NCBI RefSeq assembly: GCF_016919385.1
Contig: NZ_CP070351.1
Coordinates: 1,364,001 to 1,428,000 of the forward strand
DNA length: 64,000 nt
Source of the DNA: Gordonia sp. PDNC005
GTDB lineage: Bacteria > Actinomycetota > Actinomycetes > Mycobacteriales > Mycobacteriaceae
Direction of reading: 5' to 3'
In this document: positions 55,247 through 64,000 of the stretch, in pieces
How the letters are laid out: each line of letters opens with the position of its first letter
Position numbering within the stretch: the first letter of the stretch is position 1
Notes under the pieces: model-generated
Seen by the model: only the letters and a program-made list of their open reading frames with translations
What the model was told of the DNA's origin: nothing
Database searches by the model: none
Made by a program: the position numbers and the translations under genes

Positions 55247-58102
55247 ATGGCTTCTCAAGCAACCACGCGTCGACGTGCGGCTGCCGGCACCTCCGCGCCT
55301 CGGGCGGCTGCGAGCCGGAAGCCCGCAAGCAATCGGCAGCCCCAGAAGGATCGTGCACAGAAGGATCGTGCACAGAAGGATCGTGCACAGAAGGGTCGCG
55401 GCGGAAAACCGCAGGCGGGTGCGCGCAAGGCGCCCGCCGGTCGGGCGGCGCCGCGCGCCGCCACCAAGTCTCAGGACCTGCACCGTCCATCGGTCGTCGT
55501 GACCGTCGGGCACGGTGCCGCATCCGCGTGGACCATGCTCGCCAAGGGAGTCGGCAACGTCGCCCGAATCGGTGCACAGCGTGATGACGAGCCGTCCGCG
55601 CGCCGGGACGGGCTGGCCTTGGCCATTCTCCTACTCGGTGGGATCGCCGCCGTGGGTGTCTGGTTCCATGCACTCGGGCCCGTCGGTGCATTCATCGACA
55701 CCCTGATCAGGGCCTGCGTGGGATCGCTGGCTTACGCGGTGCCGGTGGCGCACCTCGCGTTGGCCGCCTGCTTGATGCGCTTCGCGCCGAACCCTGACCG
55801 TCGTGTCCGCAACGTCGGCGGTACTGTGCTGCTCTCGATCGCATTGCTGGGGATGACACACCTGATCCAGGGTGCGCCCCGCGACTACGACGGCCGAGCC
55901 GATGCGGCCGGATTCGCCGGCTACGCAGTGGGCGGTCCGCTCACCGATGCGGTCACCGTGTGGCTGTCGGTTCCGGTGTACCTGTTGTGCGCTGCGTTCG
56001 GCATCCTCGCACTCAGCGGTCGGACCCTGCGCGACGTGATCCACGGCGCGTCGGAGTACCTCGGCCTCGGCCGCGACTACCGGTACGGCGAGGACGACTA
56101 CTACTCGGACGACGACTACGACTACGACTACGACGAGTACGACGACGACATCGCAGAGGATGATGTCGACGCGACACCGGACCCAGCTCCGTTCGACACC
56201 GGCGACTCGTCCGACGATGCCGACGACGGTTACGGCGATCCGTACGACAACTACCCGCCCGACGAGCGTCGCCGGCCGCAGGAGCGTCGCGCACGCAGCG
56301 ACAGGCCGACGAGGGAGCGGCCCGCGCGGTCGAGCAGTCGTGCCGAGCACGACCGCGCTTCCCGGACGTCGCCCTCGGTGTCGGGGCGACGCACCGCGGG
56401 AGAGGACCGCGATGCGCACATGCCGGATCTGGTGACAGAGCCGATCCTGCCCGATACGCAGATCACTGAGCCGATCGGTCCGCTGGCCGACCTGGATCCG
56501 GCGCCTGCGTCGGCCGTCGAACCTGCGCCGCGTCGACGCCCCGCGCGCCGTGAGCCCGCGCCGACTCCGTCGCCCGCGCCTCGCGCTCCCGCGGTGCCGC
56601 GTGCGAACGACAGCGGCTACGAACTGCCACCCGCCGACCTGCTGATCGCAGGCGACCCGCCGAAAACGGGGAGCTCGGCCAACGAGGACATGATCGACCG
56701 GATCAACTCCGTCCTCGAACAGTTCAAGGTCGACGCAGCCGTCACCGGCTACACCAGGGGCCCGACAGTCACGCGCTACGAGGTTGAACTCGGACCGGCG
56801 GTCAAGGTCGAGAAGATCACCCAGTTGCAGCGAAACATCGCATATGCGGTCGCGACCGACAACGTGCGCCTGCTGGCGCCGATCCCCGGCAAGTCCGCCG
56901 TCGGCATCGAGGTGCCCAATTCCGACCGCGAGATGGTGCGCCTGGCCGACGTCCTCGACGCGCCCAGCACCAGGCGTGACGATCACCCGTTGATCATCGG
57001 CCTCGGTAAGGACATCGAAGGCGACTTCGTCAGCGCGAACCTCGCGAAGATGCCGCACCTGTTGGTCGCCGGTTCCACGGGCTCGGGTAAGTCGAGCTTC
57101 GTCAACTCGATGCTCGTGTCCTTGCTGACCCGGGCTACGCCCGAAGACGTTCGGATGATCCTGATCGATCCGAAGATGGTCGAGCTGACGCCGTACGAGG
57201 GTGTTCCGCACCTCATCACGCCGATCATCACCGAGCCGAAGAAGGCCGCCGCGGCCCTCGCATGGCTCGTCGAAGAGATGGAACAGCGCTACATGGACAT
57301 GAAGATGTCCCGTGTGCGCCACATCAACGACTTCAACGAGAAGGTGCGTTCGGGTGAGATCAGCACACCGCTGGGCTCCGAGCGCGTGTACAAGCCGTAC
57401 CCCTACATAGTGGCGATCGTCGACGAGCTGGCCGATCTGATGATGACCGCGCCGCGTGACGTGGAGGACGCCATCGTCCGCATCACGCAGAAGGCGCGTG
57501 CGGCGGGAATACACCTGGTGTTGGCCACTCAGCGTCCGTCGGTCGACGTCGTGACCGGCCTGATCAAGACCAACGTGCCGTCACGACTCGCGTTCGCAAC
57601 GAGCTCGCTCACGGACTCTCGAGTGATCCTCGATCAGCCGGGTGCCGAGAAGCTGATCGGCATGGGCGACGGTCTGTTCCTGCCGATGGGAGCCAACAAG
57701 CCCATCCGCATGCAGGGTGCGTTCATCACCGACGAGGAGATCTCTGCGGTCGTCGAGTTCACCAAGGAGCAGTCGGAGCCCGAGTACACCGAGGGCGTGA
57801 CCTCTGCCAAGGCGTCGGACAAGAAGGAGATCGACTCCGACATCGGCAACGATCTCGACGACCTCCTGCAGGCGATCGAACTGGTCGTGTCCAGCCAGTT
57901 CGGGTCGACGTCGATGCTGCAACGCAAACTGCGTGTGGGCTTCGCGAAGGCGGGACGGCTCATGGACTTGATGGAGACGCGCGGCGTCGTCGGGCCCAGC
58001 GAGGGATCCAAGGCGCGCGACGTTCTGGTGAAGCCGGAGGACCTCGCCGGGGTGATCGCATCGATCACCGGTGGCGGGTCCGACGACGGTTCGCTAGACT
58101 GA
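55247..58102 (+). CDS. ftsK: DNA translocase FtsK
   Basis: The 951-aa protein pumps chromosomal DNA through the septum. A basic Ala/Lys-rich N-terminus with three AQKDR repeats precedes about four membrane helices (about 120-265). An acidic Asp/Tyr tract ([19 protein letters not shown]) and a Pro/Arg-rich linker to about 470 come next. The motor follows with Walker [12 protein letters not shown] (near 610) and Walker [13 protein letters not shown]. The gamma winged helix ([39 protein letters not shown]) reads polarity sequences. The terC promoter lies in its last codons. Confidence 0.96.
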   Translation: MASQATTRRRAAAGTSAPRAAASRKPASNRQPQKDRAQKDRAQKDRAQKGRGGKPQAGARKAPAGRAAPRAATKSQDLHRPSVVVTVGHGAASAWTMLAKGVGNVARIGAQRDDEPSARRDGLALAILLLGGIAAVGVWFHALGPVGAFIDTLIRACVGSLAYAVPVAHLALAACLMRFAPNPDRRVRNVGGTVLLSIALLGMTHLIQGAPRDYDGRADAAGFAGYAVGGPLTDAVTVWLSVPVYLLCAAFGILALSGRTLRDVIHGASEYLGLGRDYRYGEDDYYSDDDYDYDYDEYDDDIAEDDVDATPDPAPFDTGDSSDDADDGYGDPYDNYPPDERRRPQERRARSDRPTRERPARSSSRAEHDRASRTSPSVSGRRTAGEDRDAHMPDLVTEPILPDTQITEPIGPLADLDPAPASAVEPAPRRRPARREPAPTPSPAPRAPAVPRANDSGYELPPADLLIAGDPPKTGSSANEDMIDRINSVLEQFKVDAAVTGYTRGPTVTRYEVELGPAVKVEKITQLQRNIAYAVATDNVRLLAPIPGKSAVGIEVPNSDREMVRLADVLDAPSTRRDDHPLIIGLGKDIEGDFVSANLAKMPHLLVAGSTGSGKSSFVNSMLVSLLTRATPEDVRMILIDPKMVELTPYEGVPHLITPIITEPKKAAAALAWLVEEMEQRYMDMKMSRVRHINDFNEKVRSGEISTPLGSERVYKPYPYIVAIVDELADLMMTAPRDVEDAIVRITQKARAAGIHLVLATQRPSVDVVTGLIKTNVPSRLAFATSSLTDSRVILDQPGAEKLIGMGDGLFLPMGANKPIRMQGAFITDEEISAVVEFTKEQSEPEYTEGVTSAKASDKKEIDSDIGNDLDDLLQAIELVVSSQFGSTSMLQRKLRVGFAKAGRLMDLMETRGVVGPSEGSKARDVLVKPEDLAGVIASITGGGSDDGSLD
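55343..55402 (+). repeat. 15-bp in-frame tandem repeat inside ftsK
   Basis: CAGAAGGATCGTGCA occurs three times without change (55343-55387), then once degenerate. It encodes QKDRA repeats. Copy number may vary between strains because each unit is five codons. Confidence 0.9.
58095..58100 (+). promoter_or_regulatory. -10 element for the terC leader
   Basis: TAGACT lies within the last ftsK codons, about 8-10 bases before the first base of the riboswitch-like fold. Confidence 0.5.
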
Positions 58103-58109
58103 CGGTGAT

Positions 58110-58240
58110 CAGGAGGGGAGTATCCCCTTACCTATGGCGTCTCCGTCAATACGGACTTGCCGCGGGCATCCGCCGATCGGATGTCGGGCTCGCTCCCGGA
58201 GCGCCGCCGTCACTCGGGTGACGGTGGGAGAGACCTCCAG
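58110..58240 (+). ncRNA. yybP-ykoY (manganese) riboswitch aptamer upstream of terC
   Basis: The 5' GGAGGGGAGTATCCCC (from 58112) and 3' GGGAGAGACCTCC (to 58238) match the conserved yybP-ykoY ends; GGAGG and CCTCC form P1. Internal hairpins are TCCGT-CAAT-ACGGA (58142-58155), CATCCG-CCGAT-CGGATG (58167-58183) and CCGTCAC-TCGG-GTGACGG (58207-58224). This class senses Mn2+ and commonly sits upstream of terC-family genes. The family call is from memory, not a covariance model. Confidence 0.75.
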
Positions 58241-58276
58241 CATCGCTCAATCGAGCTGAACGCTGGAGGTTTTTTT
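58233..58276 (+). terminator. riboswitch-controlled terminator/SD-sequestering hairpin
   Basis: ACCTCCAGC (58233-58241) pairs with GCTGGAGGT (58262-58270), followed by T7. The left arm is also the 3' strand of aptamer P1, and the right arm carries the terC Shine-Dalgarno GGAGG (58265-58269). Aptamer folding should release both terminator and ribosome site. Confidence 0.85.
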
Positions 58277-58277
58277 C

Positions 58278-59261
58278 ATGCACGTTTCTCTGACCACCTG
58301 GATCATCACCGGGTTGGTGATCCTGGGGCTGTTCGTCTTCGACTTCTTCGCCCACGTCCGCACTCCGCACGAACCGACACTCCGCGAGTCGGGATTCTGG
58401 TCGGCGGTCTACATCGCCATCGCCATCGCCTTCGGCGGATTCGTGTGGTGGCAGTGGGGCGGCGTGTACGGCGGGGAGTACTTCGCCGGTTACGTCACGG
58501 AGAAGGCGCTGTCCGTCGACAACCTGTTCGTGTTCGTCGTCATCATGGCCAAGTTTGCGGTACCGAAGATCTACCAGCAGAAGGTCCTTCTGCTCGGCAT
58601 CGTGATGGCGCTCGTGATGCGCGGCGCATTCATCGCCGTCGGCGCGGCCGCGATCAACACCTACAGCTGGGTGTTCTACCTGTTCGGCCTGTTCCTGCTG
58701 CTCACCGCCGTCAAGCTGCTCACCGAGAGCGATGCGCCCGTCGAGCACGAGAAGGAGCGCGAAGGCCGCCTCGAACGAGTGGTCAAGAAGTTCTTCCGGA
58801 CCTCTGACACCTACGACGGCGATCGTCTGATCACCAAGGTGGACGGCAAGCGAATGATCACTCCGCTGCTGCTGGTCCTGGTTGTCATCGGATTCACGGA
58901 CGTGCTCTTCGCCCTCGACTCGATCCCGGCGATCTACGGGCTCACCCAGGAGCCGTACCTGGTGTTCACCGCCAACGCATTCGCCCTGATGGGACTGCGC
59001 CAGCTGTACTTCCTGCTCGGCGGACTGCTCGACAAGCTGATCTACCTGTCGTACGGACTCTCGCTGATCCTCGCGTTCATCGGCGTGAAGCTGGTCCTGC
59101 ACGCACTGCACGAGAACACCCTCGGCTTCATCAACGGCGGCCAGTCGGTGCACGTCCCGGAGATCTCGACTCCGCTCTCGCTGGCGGTGATCGGCGGAAC
59201 CCTGCTGGTGACCACCGTCGCGAGCCTGGTGGTGTCCAAGCGGCGCGACGCTTCGGTCTGA
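58278..59261 (+). CDS. TerC-family membrane protein (probable Mn2+ exporter)
   Basis: The 327-aa protein has about eight or nine helices and the TerC signatures YVTEKALSVDNLFVF and DVLFALDSIPAIYGLTQEPYLVFTANAFALMGLRQLYF, each with the acidic/Asn metal-site residues. TerC proteins such as Alx, YkoY and MeeF move Mn2+ out of the cell or load exported metalloproteins. The upstream manganese-type riboswitch supports this. The ATG is 8 bases after GGAGG. Confidence 0.93.
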   Translation: MHVSLTTWIITGLVILGLFVFDFFAHVRTPHEPTLRESGFWSAVYIAIAIAFGGFVWWQWGGVYGGEYFAGYVTEKALSVDNLFVFVVIMAKFAVPKIYQQKVLLLGIVMALVMRGAFIAVGAAAINTYSWVFYLFGLFLLLTAVKLLTESDAPVEHEKEREGRLERVVKKFFRTSDTYDGDRLITKVDGKRMITPLLLVLVVIGFTDVLFALDSIPAIYGLTQEPYLVFTANAFALMGLRQLYFLLGGLLDKLIYLSYGLSLILAFIGVKLVLHALHENTLGFINGGQSVHVPEISTPLSLAVIGGTLLVTTVASLVVSKRRDASV

Positions 59262-59345
59262 TCAGACGAATCTGCTCCGACCCCGCGACGGGTGGATTGG
59301 TGAGGGCGTAGCTTCCTGGTGGACGACCCCACCAGGAGGCTCCTC

Positions 59346-60053
59346 ATGAAGTTCACACGTCTGCGCTCCATCGCGGTCGCCGTGCTCACACTCGCGGCGA
59401 CCGCGACCGCGACAGCGTCACCCGCCTCGGTCGGTGCGGAGCCTGCTGCCGGTTCGGGTATCCGGGTGTCCGCCACAGCCGACGACTGGCGATGCACGGT
59501 CACGCTCACGATGGAGAACTACACCAACGCCCACAACTGGTACACGCTCGACTACTGGTTCGCGCAAGAGGATCAGCCGTGGGCGCCCGCGGACGCCGAA
59601 CTGGTCACCGGGTACAACCGGAATCCCGGCTATCCGAATCCCTTGCCTGCGCCCTGGCGGTTGATCGCGGGTGCGAAGGAAGCAGTGGGGCGGTACTCGC
59701 CGCCGAACGACGAGGCCGCCGCGGCGAACCTGGGATCACTGCGCAGCGCAGTGCCCACCGACTTCCCGGCGGAGCAGCGCTACGGGTACGGCGGCGTGTA
59801 CACGAACTTCAACGGCTCGGCTCTGACAACGCCGTACACCACCGAGGTCACGTTCGACCTGCGGACCGTGACGCCTGCTCCACCCGCGAGCAGCGACGGG
59901 ACGTACACCATTCGTTATCGCGTGTACCTCGGTCCGCAGACACAGGCGCTTGCGTTCTGGAAGCCCCGTTCGATCACGGTCCGAGGCTGCACGACTCCGA
60001 CAGGCAGCTCCATGGGCAGCTCCGACGGTTCGTGGGGATCGTCGCTGGGCTGA
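59346..60053 (+). CDS. secreted protein of unknown function
   Basis: The 235-aa precursor has a Sec signal (MKFTRLRSIAVAVLTLAATATATASPASVGAEPA). The mature part is Trp/Tyr/Asn/Pro-rich (HNWYTLDYWFAQEDQPW, GYNRNPGYPNPLPAPW) with two Cys (about 54 and 216) that may pair, and ends in a Gly/Ser tail. It looks like a beta-sandwich wall or surface protein. ATG 59346 follows AGGAGG (59335-59340), part of which lies in the arm of a CCTGGTGG/CCACCAGG hairpin. I do not recognise the family. Confidence 0.78.
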   Translation: MKFTRLRSIAVAVLTLAATATATASPASVGAEPAAGSGIRVSATADDWRCTVTLTMENYTNAHNWYTLDYWFAQEDQPWAPADAELVTGYNRNPGYPNPLPAPWRLIAGAKEAVGRYSPPNDEAAAANLGSLRSAVPTDFPAEQRYGYGGVYTNFNGSALTTPYTTEVTFDLRTVTPAPPASSDGTYTIRYRVYLGPQTQALAFWKPRSITVRGCTTPTGSSMGSSDGSWGSSLG

Positions 60054-60057
60054 TGAG

Positions 60058-60336
60058 TCAGAACGGCCCGAAGACCTGCTTCCATTCGGTGACGCGGACG
60101 GCGGAGACGGCGTCGACGATCGCGAACGGGTCGCGGTCGAGCAGTGCACGCGCGGCCTGCTCGTCGTCCGCGGTCACCATGAGTGCTGCGCCGGTGCCGT
60201 CGACGAACGGGCCGACGAATTGGAGTTCACCGGTCTCGTGGAGGGCTCCGAGGAACTCGCGGTGCGCGGGGCGATGTTCGTCCCGGACGTCTGCCTTGTC
60301 GGCGGCGTAGGTGTACTCGACGTGGAACAGTGGCAC
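60058..60336 (-). CDS. YciI-like protein
   Basis: The 92-aa product starts at a GTG (60336) with AGGAG 7 bases upstream. The YciI fold is indicated by HVEYTYAADKADVRDEHRPAHREFLGALHETGELQFVGPFVDGTGAALMVTADDEQAARALLDRDPF with the conserved His and Asp pair. Members have no agreed function. It lies 17 bases after argA on the same strand and is probably cotranscribed with it. The alternative ATG-started frame at this place is a shadow. Confidence 0.85.
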   Translation of the reverse strand: MPLFHVEYTYAADKADVRDEHRPAHREFLGALHETGELQFVGPFVDGTGAALMVTADDEQAARALLDRDPFAIVDAVSAVRVTEWKQVFGPF

Positions 60337-60353
60337 TTCGGGGCTCCTGAGGG

Positions 60354-60887
60354 CTAGAGGTGGGCGAGCATGCGGGTGTTGCCGAGCGTGTTCGGCTTCA
60401 CGAAGCTGAGGTCGAGGAACTCCGCGACGCCGGTGTCGTACGAGCGGGTCATCTCCTCGTAGACCTCCTTCGTGACCGGGGTTCCGTCGATCTCGACGAA
60501 GCCGTGTCTGCCGAAGAACGTCGTCTCGAAGGTCAGGACGAACACCCGCTGGAGACCGAGGTTGCGCGCCTCGTCCATCAGTCTCGCGACCACGCGGTGA
60601 CCTACGCCGCGACCCGCACACTCTCGTGCGACCGCGACCGTGCGCACCTCGCCGAGATCGGACCACAGAACGTGCAGGGCGCCGCAGCCGACGACCGTGT
60701 CGTCGATCTGCGCCACCCAGAACTCCTGGACCGCCTCGTACAGGGTGACGAGATTCTTCTCCAGCAGGATCTTGCCCGCGTAGACGTCGATCAGCTGCTT
60801 GATGCGCGGTACGTCTGAGGTCCGGGCTCGGCGCACGACGATCTCCGACGACCCGTCGGGACGTGGCGGCGACTGCTGGTGCGACAT
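60354..60887 (-). CDS. argA: amino-acid N-acetyltransferase (N-acetylglutamate synthase, Rv2747-like)
   Basis: The 177-aa single-domain GNAT has VVRRARTSDVPRIKQLIDVYAG, LVTLYEAVQEFWVAQIDDTVVGCGALHVLWSDLGEVRTVAVARECAGRGVGHRVVARLMDEA with the acetyl-CoA loop, and FFGRHGFVEID. The mycobacterial orthologue acetylates glutamine/glutamate to start arginine synthesis. ATG 60887 is chosen with a TATTCT -10 8 bases upstream. Divergent from pgsA. Confidence 0.92.
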   Translation of the reverse strand: MSHQQSPPRPDGSSEIVVRRARTSDVPRIKQLIDVYAGKILLEKNLVTLYEAVQEFWVAQIDDTVVGCGALHVLWSDLGEVRTVAVARECAGRGVGHRVVARLMDEARNLGLQRVFVLTFETTFFGRHGFVEIDGTPVTKEVYEEMTRSYDTGVAEFLDLSFVKPNTLGNTRMLAHL

Positions 60888-60949
60888 GGAAGACAAGAAT
60901 AGTCGCAGGTATGCGTCTGCCCGGCAGCGGTCGTCGGACGGCGTGCCGA

Positions 60950-60955
60950 TAGGCT
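60950..60955 (+). promoter_or_regulatory. -10 element of pgsA
   Basis: TAGGCT ends 7 bases before the GTG start, implying a leaderless message. Confidence 0.45.
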
Positions 60956-60962
60956 TACGTCC

Positions 60963-61568
60963 GTGACTGAACCAGTGCGCCGTGTCGACGGTGATCATGT
61001 GTCGGCCGTGCCGCCGGTGATCAACGTCGCGAACGCGTTGACGATGTTCCGCATCGTCCTGGTGCCGGTGTTCGTGGTGGCGTTGTTCATCGATTCGGGG
61101 GAGTCGACGACGTGGCGCATCGCCGCGTTCGTCATCTTCGCGGTCGCCGCGATCACCGACCAGGTCGACGGCCGGATCGCCCGCGGGTGGAATCTGGTGA
61201 CGGACTTCGGCAAGATGGCCGACCCGATCGCCGACAAAGCGCTGATCGGAGCAGCGCTCCTTGGACTATCGATACTCGGTGTCCTTCCGTGGTGGGTGAC
61301 GATCGTGATCCTCGCCCGCGAGATCGGCGTGACAGTGCTGCGGTTCTGGGTCATCAGGCACGGCGTCATCGCGGCGAGCCGCGGCGGCAAGCTGAAGACA
61401 CTGCTGCAGGCGGTGGCGATCGGCTTGTTCACGCTCCCCGACGTCGGACCGCTGCACACCATCGGTTGGATCGTGATGATCGCCGCGGTGGTGGCCACAG
61501 TCGTCACCGGCCTGGACTACGTGTGGCAGGCGATCCGCCTGCGCAAGTCGGGATCGGCGTCGGCGTGA
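60963..61568 (+). CDS. pgsA: CDP-alcohol phosphatidyltransferase (phosphatidylglycerophosphate synthase type)
   Basis: The 201-aa integral membrane enzyme has five or six helices and the complete CDP-alcohol motif DxxDGxxARx8GxxxDxxxD (TDQVDGRIAR...FGKMADPIADK). It probably makes phosphatidylglycerophosphate, the precursor of phosphatidylglycerol and cardiolipin. In mycobacteria the PgsA3 gene occupies the same place before clgR, so a link between phospholipid supply and envelope stress is plausible. Confidence 0.92.
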   Translation: MTEPVRRVDGDHVSAVPPVINVANALTMFRIVLVPVFVVALFIDSGESTTWRIAAFVIFAVAAITDQVDGRIARGWNLVTDFGKMADPIADKALIGAALLGLSILGVLPWWVTIVILAREIGVTVLRFWVIRHGVIAASRGGKLKTLLQAVAIGLFTLPDVGPLHTIGWIVMIAAVVATVVTGLDYVWQAIRLRKSGSASA

Positions 61569-61629
61569 GGTCGGTCCGATGGCTGATGAGGAACACGACG
61601 TCGGCGACGAGCGTTGGTAAATTCGGATA

Positions 61630-61642
61630 GTGTCGTCGACAC
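61630..61642. promoter_or_regulatory. 13-base palindrome upstream of clgR
   Basis: GTGTCG-T-CGACAC is a perfect odd palindrome 48 bases before the clgR GTG. Its arms equal those at 975-990, where the spacer is 4 bases. It could be an operator in the clgR promoter. Confidence 0.35.
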
Positions 61643-61689
61643 GGCTTGTGAGAATGATTTCGCGACCTGAGAGTGCGGGAGGAGAACAC

Positions 61690-61998
61690 GTGACAGTGCT
61701 GCTGCGTGAGGCGATCGGCGATCAGCTGCGCCGTGTGCGGACCGGCCAGGGCCGGACACTGCGGGACGTGTCGACTGATGCGCGCGTGAGCCTCGGCTAC
61801 TTGTCTGAGGTGGAGCGCGGGCAGAAGGAGGCGTCGAGCGAACTGCTCGCATCGATCTGTGTCGCACTCGAGGTCGAGATCAGCGACGTGCTGCGCGATG
61901 TGGCCGGTGCGATGGCGCCGGTCGCGACCCTCCAGACCGACGCACTCGTCGAGGTCATCGCACCACAGGGTGACGCTGCTGCGCTCGCCGCGGCCTGA
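61690..61998 (+). CDS. clgR: ClgR-type XRE-family regulator
   Basis: The 102-aa HTH protein reads [66 protein letters not shown]. ClgR activates clp protease genes, and in mycobacteria the pspA stress operon. The GTG at 61690 follows GGAGGAG; an ATG at 61630 would add 20 unconserved residues. The C-terminal Ala-Ala ending (ALAAA) resembles the degron by which Clp proteases control ClgR level. pspA follows after 54 bases. Confidence 0.92.
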   Translation: MTVLLREAIGDQLRRVRTGQGRTLRDVSTDARVSLGYLSEVERGQKEASSELLASICVALEVEISDVLRDVAGAMAPVATLQTDALVEVIAPQGDAAALAAA

Positions 61999-62052
61999 AA
62001 CACTCATTCGTCCGAGCAACTTCTCAGCATCGATTCTCTTAAGGAACTAGGC

Positions 62053-62859
62053 ATGGCGAACCCCTTCGTGAAGTTCTGGAACTACATGATGGCTCTGGGC
62101 AACTCCAAGATCGACGAGCACGCCGACCCGAAGGTCCAGATCCAGCAGGCCATCGAGGACGCCCAGCGTCAGCACCAGGCGCTGTCGCAGCAGGCGGCCG
62201 CCGTGATCGGCAATCAGCGTCAGTTGGAGATGCGACTGAACCGCCAGCTCGAGGAGATCGAGAAGCTTCAGGGCAACGCCCGCCAAGCGCTCACTCTCGC
62301 CGATCAGGCCGCCACCGCGGGCGACGCCGCGAAGGCTGCGGAGTACACGAATGCCGCAGAGGCGTTCGCCGCGCAGCTGGTGACCGCTGAGCAGAACGTC
62401 GAAGATCTCAAGGTGCTGCACGACCAGTCGCTGACAGCGGCTGCGCAGGCCAAGCAGGCAGTCGAGCGCAACGCGATGGCCCTGCAGCAGAAGCTCGCCG
62501 AGCGGTCCAAGCTGCTCAGTCAGCTCGAGCAGGCCAAGATGCAGGAGCAGGTCAGCGCTTCGCTCAACAGCATGAGTGAGCTCGCGGCTCCGGGGAACAC
62601 ACCGAGCCTCGACCAGGTGCGCGACAAGATCGAACGTCGCTACGCGAACGCGCTCGGATCCGCGGAATTGGCCAAGGGATCGATCGGAGGCCGCATGGCG
62701 GAAGTCGAGGCCGCCGGCGTGCAGCTCGCCGGCCACGCCCGTCTCGAGCAGATCCGCGCCAGCATGAATGGGGGATCGCTCACCGCGGGCACTCAACCCG
62801 CCGCGGGCCAGGTTGCTCCAGCACCTTCCACACCCGCGGTGGACACGGAGAAGCACTGA
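62053..62859 (+). CDS. pspA: phage-shock protein A / IM30 family (35-kDa antigen-like)
   Basis: The 268-aa ESCRT-III-related protein has an N-terminal amphipathic helix ([20 protein letters not shown]) and a long coiled coil (about 25-190). A tail poor in structure (Pro/Thr/Ala, 235-268) replaces typical C-termini. It binds stressed membranes. It lies downstream of clgR, which in mycobacteria drives it. The membrane partner PspM-type gene expected next is absent; a glycosyltransferase-like gene follows instead. Confidence 0.93.
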   Translation: MANPFVKFWNYMMALGNSKIDEHADPKVQIQQAIEDAQRQHQALSQQAAAVIGNQRQLEMRLNRQLEEIEKLQGNARQALTLADQAATAGDAAKAAEYTNAAEAFAAQLVTAEQNVEDLKVLHDQSLTAAAQAKQAVERNAMALQQKLAERSKLLSQLEQAKMQEQVSASLNSMSELAAPGNTPSLDQVRDKIERRYANALGSAELAKGSIGGRMAEVEAAGVQLAGHARLEQIRASMNGGSLTAGTQPAAGQVAPAPSTPAVDTEKH

Positions 62860-62870
62860 CTCGGATCGCG

Positions 62871-64000
62871 GTGGTGGCGGGCTCCGACGCCGGCCACGCC
62901 TTTCCAGCGCTCGGACTCGCGTCGAAGCTTGTCGCCGCAGGCGATGAGGTGATCGTCTACACCGGTGGCCGCTGGTCGACCGAGGAGTCGCGTTCCGGGG
63001 CGAGCGTCCGGGAACTGCCCGGTCTCGCCGCACTGCCGGGGGAAGACGACGACGATGCGGGCGCCAAGCTCAGTGCACGAGCAGCTCGCATGGCGTTGGC
63101 TCTTGCTCCCGAACTGGCAGAGGCAGACGTGGACCTCGTGGTCAGCGACGTGATCACCCGCGCCGGGGGATGGGCCGCCGAACTGCTCGGTGTTCCGTGG
63201 ATCGAGCTGTCACCGCACCCGCTGTACGAGCAGTCGCGTGGACTCCCGCCGATCGGAGCCGGCATGGCGGCTGGCCACACCACGGCTACACGACTGCGCG
63301 ACACGGTGCTGCGGTCGATGAGCGCGCGCGCGGTCGCGTCCGGGGAGCGCGCCACAGCGGTCGCTCGACGCGGGATCATGCTGCCGCCGAAGCCGCAGCC
63401 CGCCGCTCGCCTCGTCGCGACCCTGCCGGGCCTGGAGGTGCACCGACCTGACTGGCCCGAGCGGACTCACCTGATCGGACCGCTTCTGCACGAGCCGACC
63501 GACGCAGTGTTCGATCGTCCGGGCGTCGATGGGCCGCTCGTCGTCATCGCTCCGTCGACGGCACGCTCCGGTGAGGCCGACCTCGGTGGCGCGGCTCTGG
63601 AGGGGCTCGCCGATGTGTCGTCCGTGCGTCCGGTGCGTGTGGTGTACTCCGCCCTCACTCCGCCCCCGGCGGGCGTCCGGGCCCCGTCGGCACTCGTGGC
63701 CGGAACCGCTCGTCAGGACGACGTCCTGGTCGATGCGGCGGTCGCCGTCTGCGGGGCCGGACACGGGATGCTCGCCAAGGCCCTGCTCGCAGGCGTGCCC
63801 GTCGTGACCGTGCCCGGTGGCGGTGATCAGTGGGAACTGGCGAATCGAGTGTCGCGCGCCGGAGCGGGCGTCATCGTCCGCCCGGCGACTCCGGCTGCGA
63901 TCGCCGCCGCCGTGGAGAAGGTACTCGACGATCCGTCGTACACCGTCAACGCTCGGCGGATCGGGGCAGGAGCGGCCGCGACCGTCGATCCTGTCCCGAT
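62871..64000 (+). CDS. glycosyltransferase-like protein (GT1/MGT type), cut by window end
   Basis: The frame is open to base 64000 (about 376 codons). It reads VVAGSDAGHAFPALGLASKLVAAGDEVIVYTGG at the N-terminus, typical of UDP-glycosyltransferases. The C-terminal domain has CGAGHGMLAKALLAGVPVVTVPGGGDQWELANRVSRAGAGVIV, the donor-binding motif of macrolide glycosyltransferase-like GT1 enzymes (HG...EAL..G.P....P...DQ..NA). The start is uncertain: GTG 62871 or 62874, or a CTG at 62856 that would overlap the pspA stop. Substrates unknown. Confidence 0.8.
   Translation, partial: MVAGSDAGHAFPALGLASKLVAAGDEVIVYTGGRWSTEESRSGASVRELPGLAALPGEDDDDAGAKLSARAARMALALAPELAEADVDLVVSDVITRAGGWAAELLGVPWIELSPHPLYEQSRGLPPIGAGMAAGHTTATRLRDTVLRSMSARAVASGERATAVARRGIMLPPKPQPAARLVATLPGLEVHRPDWPERTHLIGPLLHEPTDAVFDRPGVDGPLVVIAPSTARSGEADLGGAALEGLADVSSVRPVRVVYSALTPPPAGVRAPSALVAGTARQDDVLVDAAVAVCGAGHGMLAKALLAGVPVVTVPGGGDQWELANRVSRAGAGVIVRPATPAAIAAAVEKVLDDPSYTVNARRIGAGAAATVDPVP

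Overview
The window is 64 kb of gene-dense, high-GC actinobacterial chromosome. Gene order and protein sequences point to Mycobacteriales. From memory it runs parallel to the M. tuberculosis block from mqo (Rv2852c) down to the clgR-pspA region (Rv2745c-Rv2744c). The genus is most likely Gordonia or a close relative, but that is inferred from style and content and was not tested. Many genes have a TANNNT -10 hexamer 5-9 bases before an ATG/GTG, the pattern of leaderless transcripts. I see no tRNA, rRNA, CRISPR array, prophage or intact insertion sequence.

Layout. 1-13200: a serine hydrolase, malate:quinone oxidoreductase (mqo), and cobalamin/sirohaem genes (AAA-VWA chelatase, cobO, cobB, cysG). 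Between cobB and cysG sits a two-component module resembling DosS/DosR with a divergent acyl-ACP desaturase. 13249-23729: proS, a ferritin-like gene and its lipoprotein partner, then the rimP-nusA-ylxR-infB-rbfA-nrnA-MATE translation/transcription operon. 23730-26150: an accessory stretch with a decayed gene, a TetR-DoxX pair with tandem operators, and a small membrane protein with a GNAT. 26151-35029: pptH-pptT-truB, a carboxylesterase, a DtxR-type metal regulator, ribF, rpsO and pnp, the last two with structured leaders. 35172-39145: a second histidine kinase/response regulator pair converging on a Tat-exported ceramidase-like enzyme. 39294-55149: lysine and thymidylate/folate genes (dapB, thyA, folA, thyX, dapA), cobU, a YcaQ-type DNA glycosylase, a CoA-transferase/HMGL-like pair, a secreted tyrosine phosphatase, a lipase and RNase J. 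55247-64000: ftsK, a yybP-ykoY-type riboswitch driving terC, argA, pgsA, clgR, pspA and the start of a glycosyltransferase.

How the genes work together. Themes are RNA metabolism (nusA, infB, rbfA, nrnA, rpsO, pnp, RNase J), tetrapyrrole/cobalamin synthesis, diaminopimelate and thymidylate supply (both ThyA and ThyX), manganese handling (DtxR-like regulator, riboswitch-terC), carrier-protein activation and its reversal (PptT with PptH), and envelope stress (clgR-pspA). The strongest hunting leads are: (1) the DosS/DosR-like module with two DosR-like boxes in the promoter it shares with an oxygen-requiring desaturase; (2) the terC leader, where one CCUCC segment can pair with the aptamer P1 strand or with a terminator arm that also carries the Shine-Dalgarno; (3) structured pnp and rpsO leaders; (4) tandem palindromes on the TetR start codon; (5) a Thr in place of the expected catalytic Ser in the ceramidase-like protein.
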